NCBI RefSeq assembly: GCF_000375405.1
Contig: NZ_AQWS01000002.1
Location: forward strand, 62,001-126,000
Direction of reading: 5' to 3'
DNA length: 64,000 nucleotides
From: Bacteroides propionicifaciens DSM 19291 = JCM 14649
Lineage (GTDB): Bacteria > Bacteroidota > Bacteroidia > Bacteroidales > Bacteroidaceae
In this document: positions 8,791 to 18,026 of the stretch, piece by piece
Position numbering within the stretch: the stretch's first letter is position 1
Layout: each line of letters begins with the position of its first letter
Made by a program: the position numbers and the translations under genes
The notes under the pieces: model-generated
The model's input: only the letters and a program-made list of their open reading frames with translations
Databases searched by the model: none
Told to the model about the DNA's origin: nothing

Positions 8791-8956
8791 ATTAGTTGGT
8801 CTTGACCTTCATGTGGGCCATTGATAGCCCAAAACGACTAGGTCATTTGTAGTAAAGTACCTAGTCGGAGCAAGCAAACCACTTACTCGATTTGACTCCC
8901 TGAGTATGGGCCATCTTTTATGCTGAATACTGAGGGTGCTGGCTGATTCTTTTTAT
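8791..8956. other. structured non-coding region upstream of ruvB
   Basis: No open frame. It holds a perfect 9-bp inverted repeat CGACTAGGT/ACCTAGTCG (8835-8843 and 8859-8867, loop 15) and a smaller GGGC/GCCC hairpin (8816-8830). The stretch ACTTACTCG just after it shares nine bases with the intergenic repeat at 46.0 kb. There is no T run after the hairpins. It could be a leftover of the older insertion or a repeat element; no function is claimed. Confidence 0.4.
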
Positions 8957-8964
8957 TACCTTTG
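8957..8964 (+). promoter_or_regulatory. Bacteroidota -7 promoter element for ruvB
   Basis: TACCTTTG matches TAnnTTTG exactly and lies 20 bases before the ruvB start codon. No clear -33 TTTG is seen. Confidence 0.55.
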
Positions 8965-8984
8965 TTTGTGAAATAGTTTATATA

Positions 8985-10007
8985 ATGGAAGATAATTTTG
9001 ATATCCGAGACCACCAATTAACCACTCGCGAAACTGAATTCGAGAATGCGTTGCGTCCTTTATCGTTTGACGATTTTAATGGGCAAGAAAAGGTGGTTGA
9101 GAACCTTACTATATTTGTTAAAGCTGCACGCTTACGAGGTGAAGCACTCGATCATGTGTTGTTGCATGGGCCTCCAGGTCTGGGCAAAACGACATTATCG
9201 AACATCATTGCTAACGAACTTCAGGTGGGCTTTAAAGTAACCTCTGGGCCTGTGCTCGACAAGCCAGGTGATTTGGCTGGTGTGTTGACGAGTCTTGAGC
9301 CCAATGATGTATTGTTTATTGATGAGATTCATCGTCTTTCGCCCGTAGTCGAGGAGTACCTTTATTCGGCTATGGAAGACTACCGAATAGATATCATGAT
9401 CGACAAAGGGCCTTCGGCTCGAAGCATTCAGCTCGAACTAAATCCTTTTACCTTGGTGGGAGCAACGACCCGAAGTGGTTTGTTGACAGCTCCACTTCGT
9501 GCTCGATTTGGTATTAACTTGCACCTAGAATATTACGACGACGATGTGTTGACCCGTATTATTAACCGTTCGGCTGATATCTTAGATGTTCCGTGCCAGA
9601 TTCAAGCGGCTGAAGAAATTGCATCTCGAAGTAGGGGTACACCTCGTATTTGTAATGCATTGCTTCGGCGTGTTCGTGATTTTGCTCAAGTAAAAGGTGA
9701 TGGAACGATTGATGTAGCAATTGCTAAGTATGCACTTGAGGCATTAAACATTGACCGTTACGGCCTGGATGAAATCGACAATAAGATACTTTGCATCATT
9801 ATAGATAAGTTTGGCGGTGGTCCTGTCGGGATTACTACCATCGCTACAGCTTTGGGTGAAGATACAGGTACTATCGAAGAGGTTTATGAACCCTTCTTAA
9901 TCAAAGAAGGATTCATTAAGCGTACTCCTCGAGGACGTGAAGTCACCCCATTGGCTTATACCCATTTGGGTAGAACCCCCGAGTCTAAACAGCAAAATCT
10001 ATTTTAA
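8985..10007 (+). CDS. ruvB: RuvB Holliday-junction branch-migration ATPase
   Basis: Hexameric AAA+ motor of the RuvABC complex; 340 residues, the normal length. Walker A GPPGLGKT (62-69), Walker B with DEIH (113-116), sensor region GATTRSGLL, and a C-terminal winged helix ([20 protein letters not shown]) that contacts DNA. A flippase gene starts 10 bases after its stop, so the two are probably co-transcribed. ruvA and ruvC are not in the window. Confidence 0.97.
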   Translation: MEDNFDIRDHQLTTRETEFENALRPLSFDDFNGQEKVVENLTIFVKAARLRGEALDHVLLHGPPGLGKTTLSNIIANELQVGFKVTSGPVLDKPGDLAGVLTSLEPNDVLFIDEIHRLSPVVEEYLYSAMEDYRIDIMIDKGPSARSIQLELNPFTLVGATTRSGLLTAPLRARFGINLHLEYYDDDVLTRIINRSADILDVPCQIQAAEEIASRSRGTPRICNALLRRVRDFAQVKGDGTIDVAIAKYALEALNIDRYGLDEIDNKILCIIIDKFGGGPVGITTIATALGEDTGTIEEVYEPFLIKEGFIKRTPRGREVTPLAYTHLGRTPESKQQNLF

Positions 10008-10017
10008 TCTCTCAACT

Positions 10018-11532
10018 ATGACCAGCAATAAACAAACCTCAGCAGGGGAGAGTAAGCGATTAGTAAAAGATATAATGATCTATGGTGCGAGTAGCATCGT
10101 AGGTCGTTTTTTAAACTATCTACTTGTTCCGCTATACTCTTACAAGATGACTGTGGAGAGTGGAAGTTACGGTGTGGTTACCAATATGTATGCGATTATT
10201 GCTTTACTGTTGGTGATTCTGACCTATGGTATGGAGACGGGTTTTTTCTATTTTGCCAATAAAAAGACGGAGAATCCTAGCCGTGTATTTTCTACAATTT
10301 TGATTTCAGTAGGAGTGAGCTCGCTATTATTTGTGTTTTTATGCTTGCTTAATTTAGGCTCAATAGCTCAATTGCTCGAATATGGGCAGCACCCCGAATA
10401 TCTGGGTATGATGATTATTGTAGTTGCACTCGATGCTTTTATGAGCATCTTATTTGCTTACTTACGCTACATGAAGCGGCCCATAAAGTTTGCTTCAATC
10501 AAGATATTCTTTATTGTTAGCAATATTGCACTAAACTTATTCTTCTTGGTTTTGGCTCCCGACCTGAAAAAGTCTATGCCATCCCTATTTGCTTGGTTCA
10601 ATGTAGAGGATTTGGCGGGGTATGTTTTTGTGGCCAATCTTATAGCAACCTGTTTGCAGCTGTTGTTCTTTGTGCCTGAGCTAAGACGTATGAAGTATAT
10701 CTTCGATTTACCGCTCTTTAAGCGCGTGTTCAAGTATTCATTCCCAATCCTAATTTTGGGTGTTGCAGGGGTGTTGAGTCAAACATTTGATAAGATAATA
10801 TTCCCCATTGTTTATCCAAATGAGGCAGAGGGTTTATCTCAGCTGAGCATTTATGGAGCGACCAGTAAGATTGCCATGATCATGGGGATGAGTACGCAAG
10901 CCTTTCGTTATGCTTACGAGCCCTTTGTTTTTAATAAAAACCGTCAGGGTGATGGCCGAAAAACCTATGCCGATGTGATGAAGTTTTTCATCATCTTCAC
11001 GCTTTTGGGCTTTCTTGGAGTCGTCTTCTATCTAGACGTGATTCAGTATATTATTCAGTCTGAATATCGCGTAGGTTTAATCGTTGTACCCATTGTTATG
11101 CTTACCGAAATTTTGATTGGTGTCTATTTTAATCTTTCCTATTGGTATAAGCTCACAGAACAAACCAAGTGGGGAGCATATTTTTCGATCATAGGTTGCG
11201 GTGTTATTATAACTTTGAATATCTTGTGGATACCTAAGTATAGTTATATGGGAGCAGCTTATGCAGGTTTGGTGGGTTATGCGTTAATGACCTTGCTCTC
11301 TTATATTGTAGGGCAAATGAAAAACCCCATCCCTTACGACATGAAGCGTATTGCTGGTTATGTTTTTCTGACACTCTTTTTATACCTTCTGGGTACACAA
11401 GTAGAGATATCTAACTTATATTTACGATTGACTTACAGAACAGTTTTATTAATAATCTATGTGGCTTATGTACTAAAAAAAGATTTGCCACTGCGGAAGA
11501 TTCCTCTTCTAAACCGATTAACTAAATCATAG
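10018..11532 (+). CDS. Wzx-like polysaccharide flippase (MOP superfamily)
   Basis: Multi-pass inner-membrane protein of 504 residues from the chosen ATG (MTSNKQTSAGE); the open frame also extends upstream into ruvB, but that start would overlap ruvB by about 70 bases. The N-terminal motif DIMIYGASSIVGRFLNYLLVPLYS is typical of oligosaccharide/lipid-linked sugar flippases, and about 12-14 hydrophobic segments follow. It would move undecaprenyl-linked or similar glycan precursors across the membrane. It stands between ruvB and DUF389, away from glycosyltransferases, so its substrate is unknown. Confidence 0.85.
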   Translation: MTSNKQTSAGESKRLVKDIMIYGASSIVGRFLNYLLVPLYSYKMTVESGSYGVVTNMYAIIALLLVILTYGMETGFFYFANKKTENPSRVFSTILISVGVSSLLFVFLCLLNLGSIAQLLEYGQHPEYLGMMIIVVALDAFMSILFAYLRYMKRPIKFASIKIFFIVSNIALNLFFLVLAPDLKKSMPSLFAWFNVEDLAGYVFVANLIATCLQLLFFVPELRRMKYIFDLPLFKRVFKYSFPILILGVAGVLSQTFDKIIFPIVYPNEAEGLSQLSIYGATSKIAMIMGMSTQAFRYAYEPFVFNKNRQGDGRKTYADVMKFFIIFTLLGFLGVVFYLDVIQYIIQSEYRVGLIVVPIVMLTEILIGVYFNLSYWYKLTEQTKWGAYFSIIGCGVIITLNILWIPKYSYMGAAYAGLVGYALMTLLSYIVGQMKNPIPYDMKRIAGYVFLTLFLYLLGTQVEISNLYLRLTYRTVLLIIYVAYVLKKDLPLRKIPLLNRLTKS

Positions 11533-11536
11533 CAGA

Positions 11537-12910
11537 ATGAAAACAGACAAAAGAAATGTATTTGCTATACGCTCATTTTTGAGTGAGTATCTAGATCTTC
11601 ACAAAGACAAAGATGACGAGAGTCTTGCGGTAGACTCTATTCGAAAAGGTGTTGTTTTCAAAGGTGCTAATCTTTGGATTCTTATTTTTGCCACCTTTAT
11701 GGCCTCGTTAGGGCTCAATGTTAACTCGACAGCCGTAATCATTGGTGCGATGTTAATTTCGCCGCTAATGGGCCCAATTATGGGTATTGGTTTGGCTGTA
11801 GGTGTTAGTGATTTCGACTTGGTAAAGCGTTCATTTAAGAGTTTCTTAATCACTACGGCTTTTAGTGTGGTTACCTCTACCATATTCTTCTTAATCTCTC
11901 CTTTGGCTGAAGCGCAGTCAGAACTTTTGGCTCGTACTTCACCCAATATTTACGATGTTTTGATTGCACTCTTTGGGGGCTTGGCAGGTGTAGTTGCACT
12001 CTCTACAAAAGAGAAGGGAAATGTGATTCCAGGTGTGGCGATTGCCACTGCTCTTATGCCTCCTCTTTGTACAGCAGGTTATGGACTGGCAACAGGCAAC
12101 CTCGCCTTTTTCTTAGGTGCTTTTTACCTCTACTTTATCAACTCTGTATTTATTGCCGTAGCTACCTTTATTGGTGTTCGAGTAATGAAGTTCAGGCCCA
12201 AAGAGTTTGTTGACAAAACTCGTGAGATGAAGGTTCGTAAATATATTGTACTGATTGTTATTTTAACTATGGTGCCTGCCATTTACTTAACCACGGGTAT
12301 TATTAAAGAGACTGTGTTCAAGAACTCTGCTAGCCGTTTTATAGCCGAGGAGCTTCAATTTGATAATACTCAGATTATCGATAAAACGATTCACCTGAAC
12401 GATTCTAATAAAGAGCGTGAGATTCGAGTTGTCTTGGTTGGAGCAGAAGTTCCCGAAGCAGCGATCAATGTGGCGCGTCAAAAACTACCAAAGTACAATC
12501 TTAAAGATACACGACTTGTCGTTATTCAAGGATTAGGTGATAGCAATACTCCCGACTTAAGCACCATTAAAGCCTCACTTATGGAAGATTTTTACAAGGA
12601 GAGCCGAATGAAAATCCAGTCGAATGAGGAACAAATCAAGCTCTTAGAATCGACCGTACAACGCTACAAAGAGTACAGCCAAATGAGTAGTACGATTGCT
12701 CCTGAACTGACTGTACTTTATCCTTCGGTAGAGAAGTTCTCCATATTCGAAGCCACAGAGGTAGATACCAAAACCATGAAGTCGGATACTGTAATGTTGG
12801 CCGTACTAAGAACTGATAGAGACTTTACTTCCGAGGAGAGAATAAAGCTTCAAGATTGGCTTAAAACCCGAGTGAAAGCTAAGAAGTTGAAAATCATTCT
12901 AGATAAATAA
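11537..12910 (+). CDS. DUF389 / TIGR00341 family membrane protein
   Basis: Protein of 457 residues with a DUF389 core: a short cytosolic N-terminus, then about six membrane segments with the conserved run STAVIIGAMLISPLMGPIMG (about 65-84) and GVAIATALMPPLCTAGYGLA. The C-terminal 200 residues are soluble, with a coiled-coil-like stretch (SRMKIQSNEEQIKLLESTVQ). Function of the family is not established. It begins 4 bases after the flippase stop and ends before a bidirectional terminator, so it closes the ruvB operon. Confidence 0.85.
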   Translation: MKTDKRNVFAIRSFLSEYLDLHKDKDDESLAVDSIRKGVVFKGANLWILIFATFMASLGLNVNSTAVIIGAMLISPLMGPIMGIGLAVGVSDFDLVKRSFKSFLITTAFSVVTSTIFFLISPLAEAQSELLARTSPNIYDVLIALFGGLAGVVALSTKEKGNVIPGVAIATALMPPLCTAGYGLATGNLAFFLGAFYLYFINSVFIAVATFIGVRVMKFRPKEFVDKTREMKVRKYIVLIVILTMVPAIYLTTGIIKETVFKNSASRFIAEELQFDNTQIIDKTIHLNDSNKEREIRVVLVGAEVPEAAINVARQKLPKYNLKDTRLVVIQGLGDSNTPDLSTIKASLMEDFYKESRMKIQSNEEQIKLLESTVQRYKEYSQMSSTIAPELTVLYPSVEKFSIFEATEVDTKTMKSDTVMLAVLRTDRDFTSEERIKLQDWLKTRVKAKKLKIILDK

Positions 12911-12945
12911 GCAGCTTTGCTAAGCTTGTAAGTTTCTTAATATTT

Positions 12946-12987
12946 AAAAAGCGAGACTATCCGATTTGTTGGTAGTCTCGCTTTTTT
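12946..12987. terminator. bidirectional intrinsic terminator
   Basis: Stem AAAAAGCGAGACTA/TAGTCTCGCTTTTT (12946-12959 and 12973-12986), with T runs on both strands. It separates the convergent DUF389 (+) and EamA (-) genes. Confidence 0.93.
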
Positions 12988-13006
12988 GAATTCTTTATCT
13001 ATTGTA

Positions 13007-13873
13007 TTATCTCTTTAGGATGATGAGCATTACACCAGTCAGGATTAGTGCTATACCAAACCCTATTTGAAGTGTAAATACCTCACCAAAGAATAACATT
13101 TCGATGGCTAATGCTGTGACAGGCTCCATGGCACCTAGCACTGATGTTATGGTCGATCCTATGGCTTTTACAGCTTTAATTAATGCTAGATTCGATAGTA
13201 TGGTTGGCACGATGGCTAGTAGGCTTAAAAAACCAAATGATCGCCATGAGGGAATGACTTGTATCTCAGAGAAAGAGGTAATACCCGCAAAAAGAATTAG
13301 TCCTCCAAATAAGAAAACGTAAAAGGTCAACTTAAGAGGATTCATCTTTAGGTTGAGTTGGTTTAAGGCTACAAGATAAGCTCCATAGCCAAACCCTGAT
13401 ATAAGGACAATAATGATACCCCAAATGGAGAGCTGAGTGTCACCACCATTAATTGACAGTAGAGCTACTCCAAGTATGGCAGTAAGTATGGCAAATATCC
13501 GCCAAAACGACTTCTTTTCTTTGAAGAAAATCATCATTAATAGAGTAGTAAAGACGGGGTAAATAAAGTGTATGGCTACGGCAACGCCACTCGAAATAAG
13601 GTGAAATCCCCAGAAAAGGAATAGTGATGAGATATCGTAGAGAACAGCCAAAAGGATTAATCCACGGATTTCTTTTCGGGTTAGTCGGAGTGAAACTCCC
13701 TTTACTAAGAGTAGGCTAGCCAGTACGAGGCAGGCGAAAATGAATCTATACATCAGTATGGATGGGAATTGCAATCCTTCAGCTATTAGCGGTAGGGTGA
13801 AGAGTGGAATTAGCCCGAAGGTTGAAGAGGACAAGATTCCGAAAAGGAATCCTGTGATGGTATTTCTATTCAT
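13007..13873 (-). CDS. EamA-family (DMT superfamily) transporter
   Basis: About 288 residues with ten hydrophobic segments in two tandem EamA repeats (first: GFLFGILSSSTFGLIPLFTL; second begins near WGIIIVLISGFGYGAYLVAL). Members export small metabolites or amino acids; the substrate here is unknown. The ATG at 13873 (MNRNTITGF) is preferred over a TTG five codons upstream. A -7-like TATCTTTA lies at 13912-13919 on this strand, one base off consensus. It stands alone, divergent from the HD-domain gene. Confidence 0.85.
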   Translation of the reverse strand: MNRNTITGFLFGILSSSTFGLIPLFTLPLIAEGLQFPSILMYRFIFACLVLASLLLVKGVSLRLTRKEIRGLILLAVLYDISSLFLFWGFHLISSGVAVAIHFIYPVFTTLLMMIFFKEKKSFWRIFAILTAILGVALLSINGGDTQLSIWGIIIVLISGFGYGAYLVALNQLNLKMNPLKLTFYVFLFGGLILFAGITSFSEIQVIPSWRSFGFLSLLAIVPTILSNLALIKAVKAIGSTITSVLGAMEPVTALAIEMLFFGEVFTLQIGFGIALILTGVMLIILKR

Positions 13874-14070
13874 GTCTTTAATAATCAAGATGATTTGGGT
13901 GTAAAGATAGGCAAATTTGCGTGAGTTTCTTAGCTGGTTTATTGATCAGAATCTTCGTTTAATGAAAACTTCATTTATCTTTATCATAATATATTGCGTC
14001 TAGAAACCTGTAAATAGGTCTTTACTGGCGTATGCTAACTGTAAGTATCGTAAAATTTAGAATAATAAAA

Positions 14071-14685
14071 ATGATAAGTAAAGCTGAGATTCTGATTCGA
14101 GCGCAAGAACATATACGAGAGGTTTTCTTAACCGAAAGCACAGGTCACGACTATTATCATATACAGCGAGTGGTAATCAATGCCCGAAAGATTTTGATTA
14201 CCGAACCAGCCGATAGCTTTGTTGTAGAGCTTGCTGCCTGGCTACACGATTTGGGAGATCATAAATTACACGATGGGGTTGACAAGTCCGAAGAGTTAAT
14301 TAATGACTTTCTTAGCTCACTGGACGTTGAACAGCAGGTAATCGACCGGATTGTTGAGGTGGTATCCCAGGTCTCTTTTAGTAAGGGGAATACACCCTAC
14401 TCTATAGAAGCTGAGATTGTGCAGGATGCCGATCGGCTAGATGCTATTGGTGCAATTGGTATTGCTCGCTGCTTTGCTTATGGAGGAAGCAAGAACCGCA
14501 TTCTGTTCAGTCCTCATAAGTATGAACAGATCAATTCTAGTATTCAGCACTTCTACGACAAGCTGTTTAAACTGAAAGACAAGATGAATACCCAATCTGC
14601 TAGAATTATAGCAAATAAGCGACATCAATTTATGCAAGAGTATATTGCTGAGTTCTACCAAGAGGTAGGATTTTCGATAGATTAA
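14071..14685 (+). CDS. HD-domain phosphohydrolase, YedJ/YpgQ-like
   Basis: About 204 residues from the ATG at 14071 (MISKAEILIRAQEHI); an upstream ATG at 14032 would add 13 residues that do not resemble the family. Metal-binding HD motifs are present: HDYYHIQRV, LHDLGDHKLHD, and EIVQDADRLDAIGAIGIARCFAYGG, which is close to E. coli YedJ. The family are metal-dependent (pyro)phosphohydrolases; B. subtilis YpgQ acts on nucleotides. The true substrate here is unknown. Monocistronic, ending at a strong terminator. Confidence 0.85.
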   Translation: MISKAEILIRAQEHIREVFLTESTGHDYYHIQRVVINARKILITEPADSFVVELAAWLHDLGDHKLHDGVDKSEELINDFLSSLDVEQQVIDRIVEVVSQVSFSKGNTPYSIEAEIVQDADRLDAIGAIGIARCFAYGGSKNRILFSPHKYEQINSSIQHFYDKLFKLKDKMNTQSARIIANKRHQFMQEYIAEFYQEVGFSID

Positions 14686-14701
14686 GAAAAACATAAAGCA
14701 A

Positions 14702-14742
14702 AACCCCGTCGCTACAACTTAATGTAACGACGGGGCTTTTAT
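14702..14742. terminator. bidirectional intrinsic terminator
   Basis: Stem CCCCGTCG/CGACGGGG (14704-14711 and 14728-14735) with a further TACA/TGTA pairing, A and T runs on either side. Serves the convergent HD-domain and helicase genes. Confidence 0.93.
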
Positions 14743-14785
14743 ATGATTAGGGCTAAACTAGCACCTTTTTTCAGATAACCTTAAA

Positions 14786-16549
14786 CTAGCGGTTAGATTT
14801 ACCGTATTTGTTTTTTGGTCTTCTTTCTCTATTTTCTCTATCTGGTCTTTTTCTTGATGAAGATTTATTGCTATCGTCACCAGCTAGTTCTACAACAATT
14901 TTGCGGTCACCCCACGATTTGTTATTCAAACTATCAAGTACCATGCGAGCTTCTCTCTCTTCAACCTCGAAAAACGAGAAGTTTCTCATTAAGTCGATTC
15001 GACCTAAATCCACTCGTTTAGAAGTGTTTTTGTTGAGTAGTTCAATTAGTTCGCTAGGATAGAAGTTGTCTGTTTTACCCAAGTTGATAAATAGTCTAGA
15101 GTAACCTGCGTCGGCTTGTCTAGGGCTACGAGAACCTTCTTCACGTCTGTTGCGGCTGCGGTCATTGCGATCTCCACGATCACCACGATCTGAGCGATCA
15201 CGATCTCTTCTGTCACCATCTTGTGCGTTTTCGATATCTTTTCTACCTTGGTAGTATTCTAAGAAGCGGTTAAACTCAATTGAAACCATACGTTTGATAA
15301 CATCTTCTTTGGTTAACCAATCGAGTTTACGATAGATCTCAGGTAAGAAGTGCTCGATTTCTTCTTCGTTCACTTTTACTTTTTCGATATCATCGATAAC
15401 CTTGATGATTTGCTTACCGCAAATTTCTTCACCTGTTGGTAGTTTACCCTCTTCGAATTTCTTACCAATGATGCGTTCGATTTCGCGTTGTTTGCTTTTT
15501 TCTCTAAGGTTCATAATTGCAATAGCAGTACCTGTTTTACCAGCACGACCAGTACGACCTGTACGATGAGTATAGCTTTCAGCATCATCAGGAAGACCGT
15601 AGTTGATAACGTGAGATAGATCATCTACGTCAAGTCCACGTGCAGCTACGTCTGTAGCTACAAGCAGTTGTACGCTTTTGACACGGAATTTTTGCATTAC
15701 TGCATCACGTTGGATTTGTGATAAATCACCGTGAAGTGAGTCTGCGCTATAACCGTCTTTTACTAATAGGTCGGCAATCTCTTGAGTCTCTCTACGAGTT
15801 CTACAGAAGATAATACCATAAATCTTAGGATTAAAATCGGCAATTCTCTTAAGAGCTGCGTATTTATCTTTAGCGTGAACTTTGTAAGCAACGTGATTAA
15901 CATTAGCTGTACTTTCGTTCTTACGACCGATGGTAATTTCTTTTGGGTTTTGAAGGTATTTCTTAGCGATTCTAGCTACCTCAGGGCTCATTGTAGCCGA
16001 GAATAATAGCGTGTTTCTGTTCTTTGGAACATCAGCAAGAATTGCATTGATACTTTCGGTAAAGCCCATATTTAGCATTTCGTCAGCTTCATCCATTACC
16101 ACGTTTTGAATGGTTGATAATGACACTGTACCACGCTTCATAAGGTCTAAAAGACGACCTGGAGTTGCCACAATAATGTGAACACCTCTTTTAAGGCTTC
16201 TGATTTGGCTCTCAATAGATGATCCACCATAAACAGGTAATACCTTTAGTCCTTTGATATATTTAGAATAGTTGTGTAAGTCATCAGCAATTTGCAAACA
16301 AAGCTCACGCGTTGGGCAAAGTACCAAAGACTGAGGAGAATTGAAATCTACATTTACTTTTTGAATAATAGGTAATCCAAATGCTGCTGTTTTACCTGTT
16401 CCTGTTTGAGCTAAAGCTACGACATCGTTGTTTTCACCTAGTAAATAAGGAACTACTTCTTCTTGTACTGGCATAGGGTGTTCGTACCCTAATTCTTGGA
16501 TTGCTTTGATGATCTCTGCAGATACACCAAGCTCTTGAAAATTTTTCAT
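14786..16549 (-). CDS. deaD: DEAD-box RNA helicase with DbpA-type RNA-binding domain
   Basis: 587 residues from the ATG at 16549 (the open frame starts at a TTG one codon earlier). Q motif near the start, Walker A AQTGTGKTAAF, PTRELCLQ, TPGRLLDL, DEAD in VMDEADEMLNMGF, SAT, and HRTGRTGRAG, giving two RecA domains (about 1-370). Then a linker very rich in Arg and Asp (about 455-480), and a DbpA/CsdA-like RNA-binding domain (YSRLFINLGKTDNFYPSELI onwards), ending in a Lys/Arg/Ser-rich tail. Likely role in ribosome assembly and cold adaptation, as for DeaD/CsdA. The charged linker is low-complexity and probably disordered. Confidence 0.92.
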   Translation of the reverse strand: MKNFQELGVSAEIIKAIQELGYEHPMPVQEEVVPYLLGENNDVVALAQTGTGKTAAFGLPIIQKVNVDFNSPQSLVLCPTRELCLQIADDLHNYSKYIKGLKVLPVYGGSSIESQIRSLKRGVHIIVATPGRLLDLMKRGTVSLSTIQNVVMDEADEMLNMGFTESINAILADVPKNRNTLLFSATMSPEVARIAKKYLQNPKEITIGRKNESTANVNHVAYKVHAKDKYAALKRIADFNPKIYGIIFCRTRRETQEIADLLVKDGYSADSLHGDLSQIQRDAVMQKFRVKSVQLLVATDVAARGLDVDDLSHVINYGLPDDAESYTHRTGRTGRAGKTGTAIAIMNLREKSKQREIERIIGKKFEEGKLPTGEEICGKQIIKVIDDIEKVKVNEEEIEHFLPEIYRKLDWLTKEDVIKRMVSIEFNRFLEYYQGRKDIENAQDGDRRDRDRSDRGDRGDRNDRSRNRREEGSRSPRQADAGYSRLFINLGKTDNFYPSELIELLNKNTSKRVDLGRIDLMRNFSFFEVEEREARMVLDSLNNKSWGDRKIVVELAGDDSNKSSSRKRPDRENRERRPKNKYGKSNR

Positions 16550-16636
16550 CAATTTAAATAATCTTTTGTATACGTTTGTTACGGTCTTGTGCTATGTGAC
16601 AGAATAGCAAAAATTTGGGAGAAGGACTGTCTTTAA

Positions 16637-17698
16637 TTATTCCAGCAGCATAGATTGAAGCTTTTTAAGATCGTTGTCTGTAAATCCAAGCCCTTCGGTC
16701 ATGAAGGAGTCAATATTCCCGTAACTTGACTTAACCTCTTGGATTGCTGCATCTAAATACTCATCTTGAGTTAAAAGTAATGCAGTTAAAGCTTCTTGGG
16801 CATTATTCGATAGATTAGAAGCATAGACGTATGCCTCCGAGATATCTATAAAGTTATTTGATCGTTTATAATCTGTTTTGATAATATCCTCATTAACGTT
16901 TAATATGCTCAGTAGTATGTATGATACTATACCACTTTGCCTTTTTCCAGCAGCGCATTGGTAAACGATAGGGTAGTTTGCTTTGTCCAAAAGCAAGTCG
17001 AATATTTGTTTATATTGTTCGTTATTCTCTTTAGTAAGTTGAGTATAGATGCATTGCATATATGCTCTTAACTCCTTACGTGTTATCTCTTTATTCCCTA
17101 TTTGATTAATTAGGTCTTCAGTATCTCTACAAGATACTGGAATTGAAATTGTTTTAAAGTTATTGTCTAGTAGTTGGTTTTGCTTTTGCTCGTTAAGCGG
17201 TCTTAAATCTATAACTGTTTTAATGTTTAGGTTTTTAAGTCGTGCAATTCCTTTTGCGTCAATATTGTCAAGGTTTCCTGTACGATAAACCATTCCCCAT
17301 TTTGTTCTCTTTTTAGTAGAGTGGATTGGATATCCACCTAAATCTCTAAAGTTTTGAACATTAGGAATGTTTATGTTTCGGCTTCCTACTACTATTCGCT
17401 CTTCGTTGTTGAAAACAACTTTGTAGAAATTGCGAACAGAAGGGTTATTATTGATTATAACTAGACGTTGATCTCCAATATTAGCCATTGCAATAGGGGT
17501 GTCTTCGACAATGTTATAGGGAGAATTACCTGCAAATACTCGTACAATACCTTCTTTAATGGGGGTTGTTTCCCAAACAATGATATTGTTACCAACTTGA
17601 TTTTCTTCACAAGTAATGGATATTTGTGATGAAGACTTTGAGCAAGATGTAAACAATAAAAAGAGAATAAATGTCCTGAATAAATGTCTTATAAGCAT
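16637..17698 (-). CDS. lipoprotein with tyrosine-phosphatase fold, altered active site
   Basis: 353 residues. Lipoprotein signal ends in LLFTSC (Cys19). Residues about 30-110 form a beta domain; about 111-350 is a Tyr-phosphatase-family (PF13350-like) domain with the family signature PNVQNFRDLGG and WGMVYRTGNLDNI. The catalytic loop reads VYQCAAGKRQSG: Cys248 is present, but the CX5R arginine position is Gln254 and the usual His before Cys is Gln247. Arg253 is one place early. The enzyme may be inactive, bind phosphate without cleaving it, or use a different residue. Transcribed alone, with a perfect TATCTTTG just upstream. Confidence 0.8.
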   Translation of the reverse strand: MLIRHLFRTFILFLLFTSCSKSSSQISITCEENQVGNNIIVWETTPIKEGIVRVFAGNSPYNIVEDTPIAMANIGDQRLVIINNNPSVRNFYKVVFNNEERIVVGSRNINIPNVQNFRDLGGYPIHSTKKRTKWGMVYRTGNLDNIDAKGIARLKNLNIKTVIDLRPLNEQKQNQLLDNNFKTISIPVSCRDTEDLINQIGNKEITRKELRAYMQCIYTQLTKENNEQYKQIFDLLLDKANYPIVYQCAAGKRQSGIVSYILLSILNVNEDIIKTDYKRSNNFIDISEAYVYASNLSNNAQEALTALLLTQDEYLDAAIQEVKSSYGNIDSFMTEGLGFTDNDLKKLQSMLLE

Positions 17699-17721
17699 AT
17701 CACTACCAGTGTAAGGTGATG

Positions 17722-17729
17722 CAAAGATA
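17722..17729 (-). promoter_or_regulatory. Bacteroidota -7 element for the phosphatase-like lipoprotein gene
   Basis: TATCTTTG on the minus strand, 24 bases before the start codon. The remaining bases to 17940 carry nothing I can assign. Confidence 0.6.
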
Positions 17730-17940
17730 GGTGTTAATTTGGAATATTTGGTATGTTGTTCTTTTAAATAGATAAAGTATATATTTTTTTAAGACTAATT
17801 ATACTCCTTAACCATCTGTTTAACAGGTGGTTTTAGTCATGATTTCCTATTCTGGTAGGTATGCTTCTAAAAATGCTTTGTAGGCTTTGTAAGTAGCTCT
17901 TTATTCACTTCTAGTTTGATAAGTGACTCTATATTGATTA

Positions 17941-17998
17941 AATAAAAATGGGTAACCTACCCATAAGGGCTTTTATCGCCCTGGGAAGTCACCCATTT
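17941..17998 (-). terminator. intrinsic terminator of the LOG-SIS operon
   Basis: Outer stem AAATGGGT/ACCCATTT (17946-17953 and 17991-17998) with an inner AGGGC/GCCCT hairpin; followed on the minus strand by a T run. It lies 29 bases beyond the stop of the SIS-domain gene. Confidence 0.8.
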
Positions 17999-18026
17999 AT
18001 GTGTTATTTAAAATGTCTTTTGTTGA

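Noticed and set aside
9937-10017. Extended N-terminus of the flippase
   Set aside because: Overlaps the end of ruvB and gives a sequence ([15 protein letters not shown]) that does not look like the family; the ATG at 10018 is better.
17880-17935. Minus-strand frame reading ATYKAYKAFLEAYLPE before a stop
   Set aside because: Only about 17 codons lie between stops, with no start or matching neighbour; probably chance in A+T-rich spacer.
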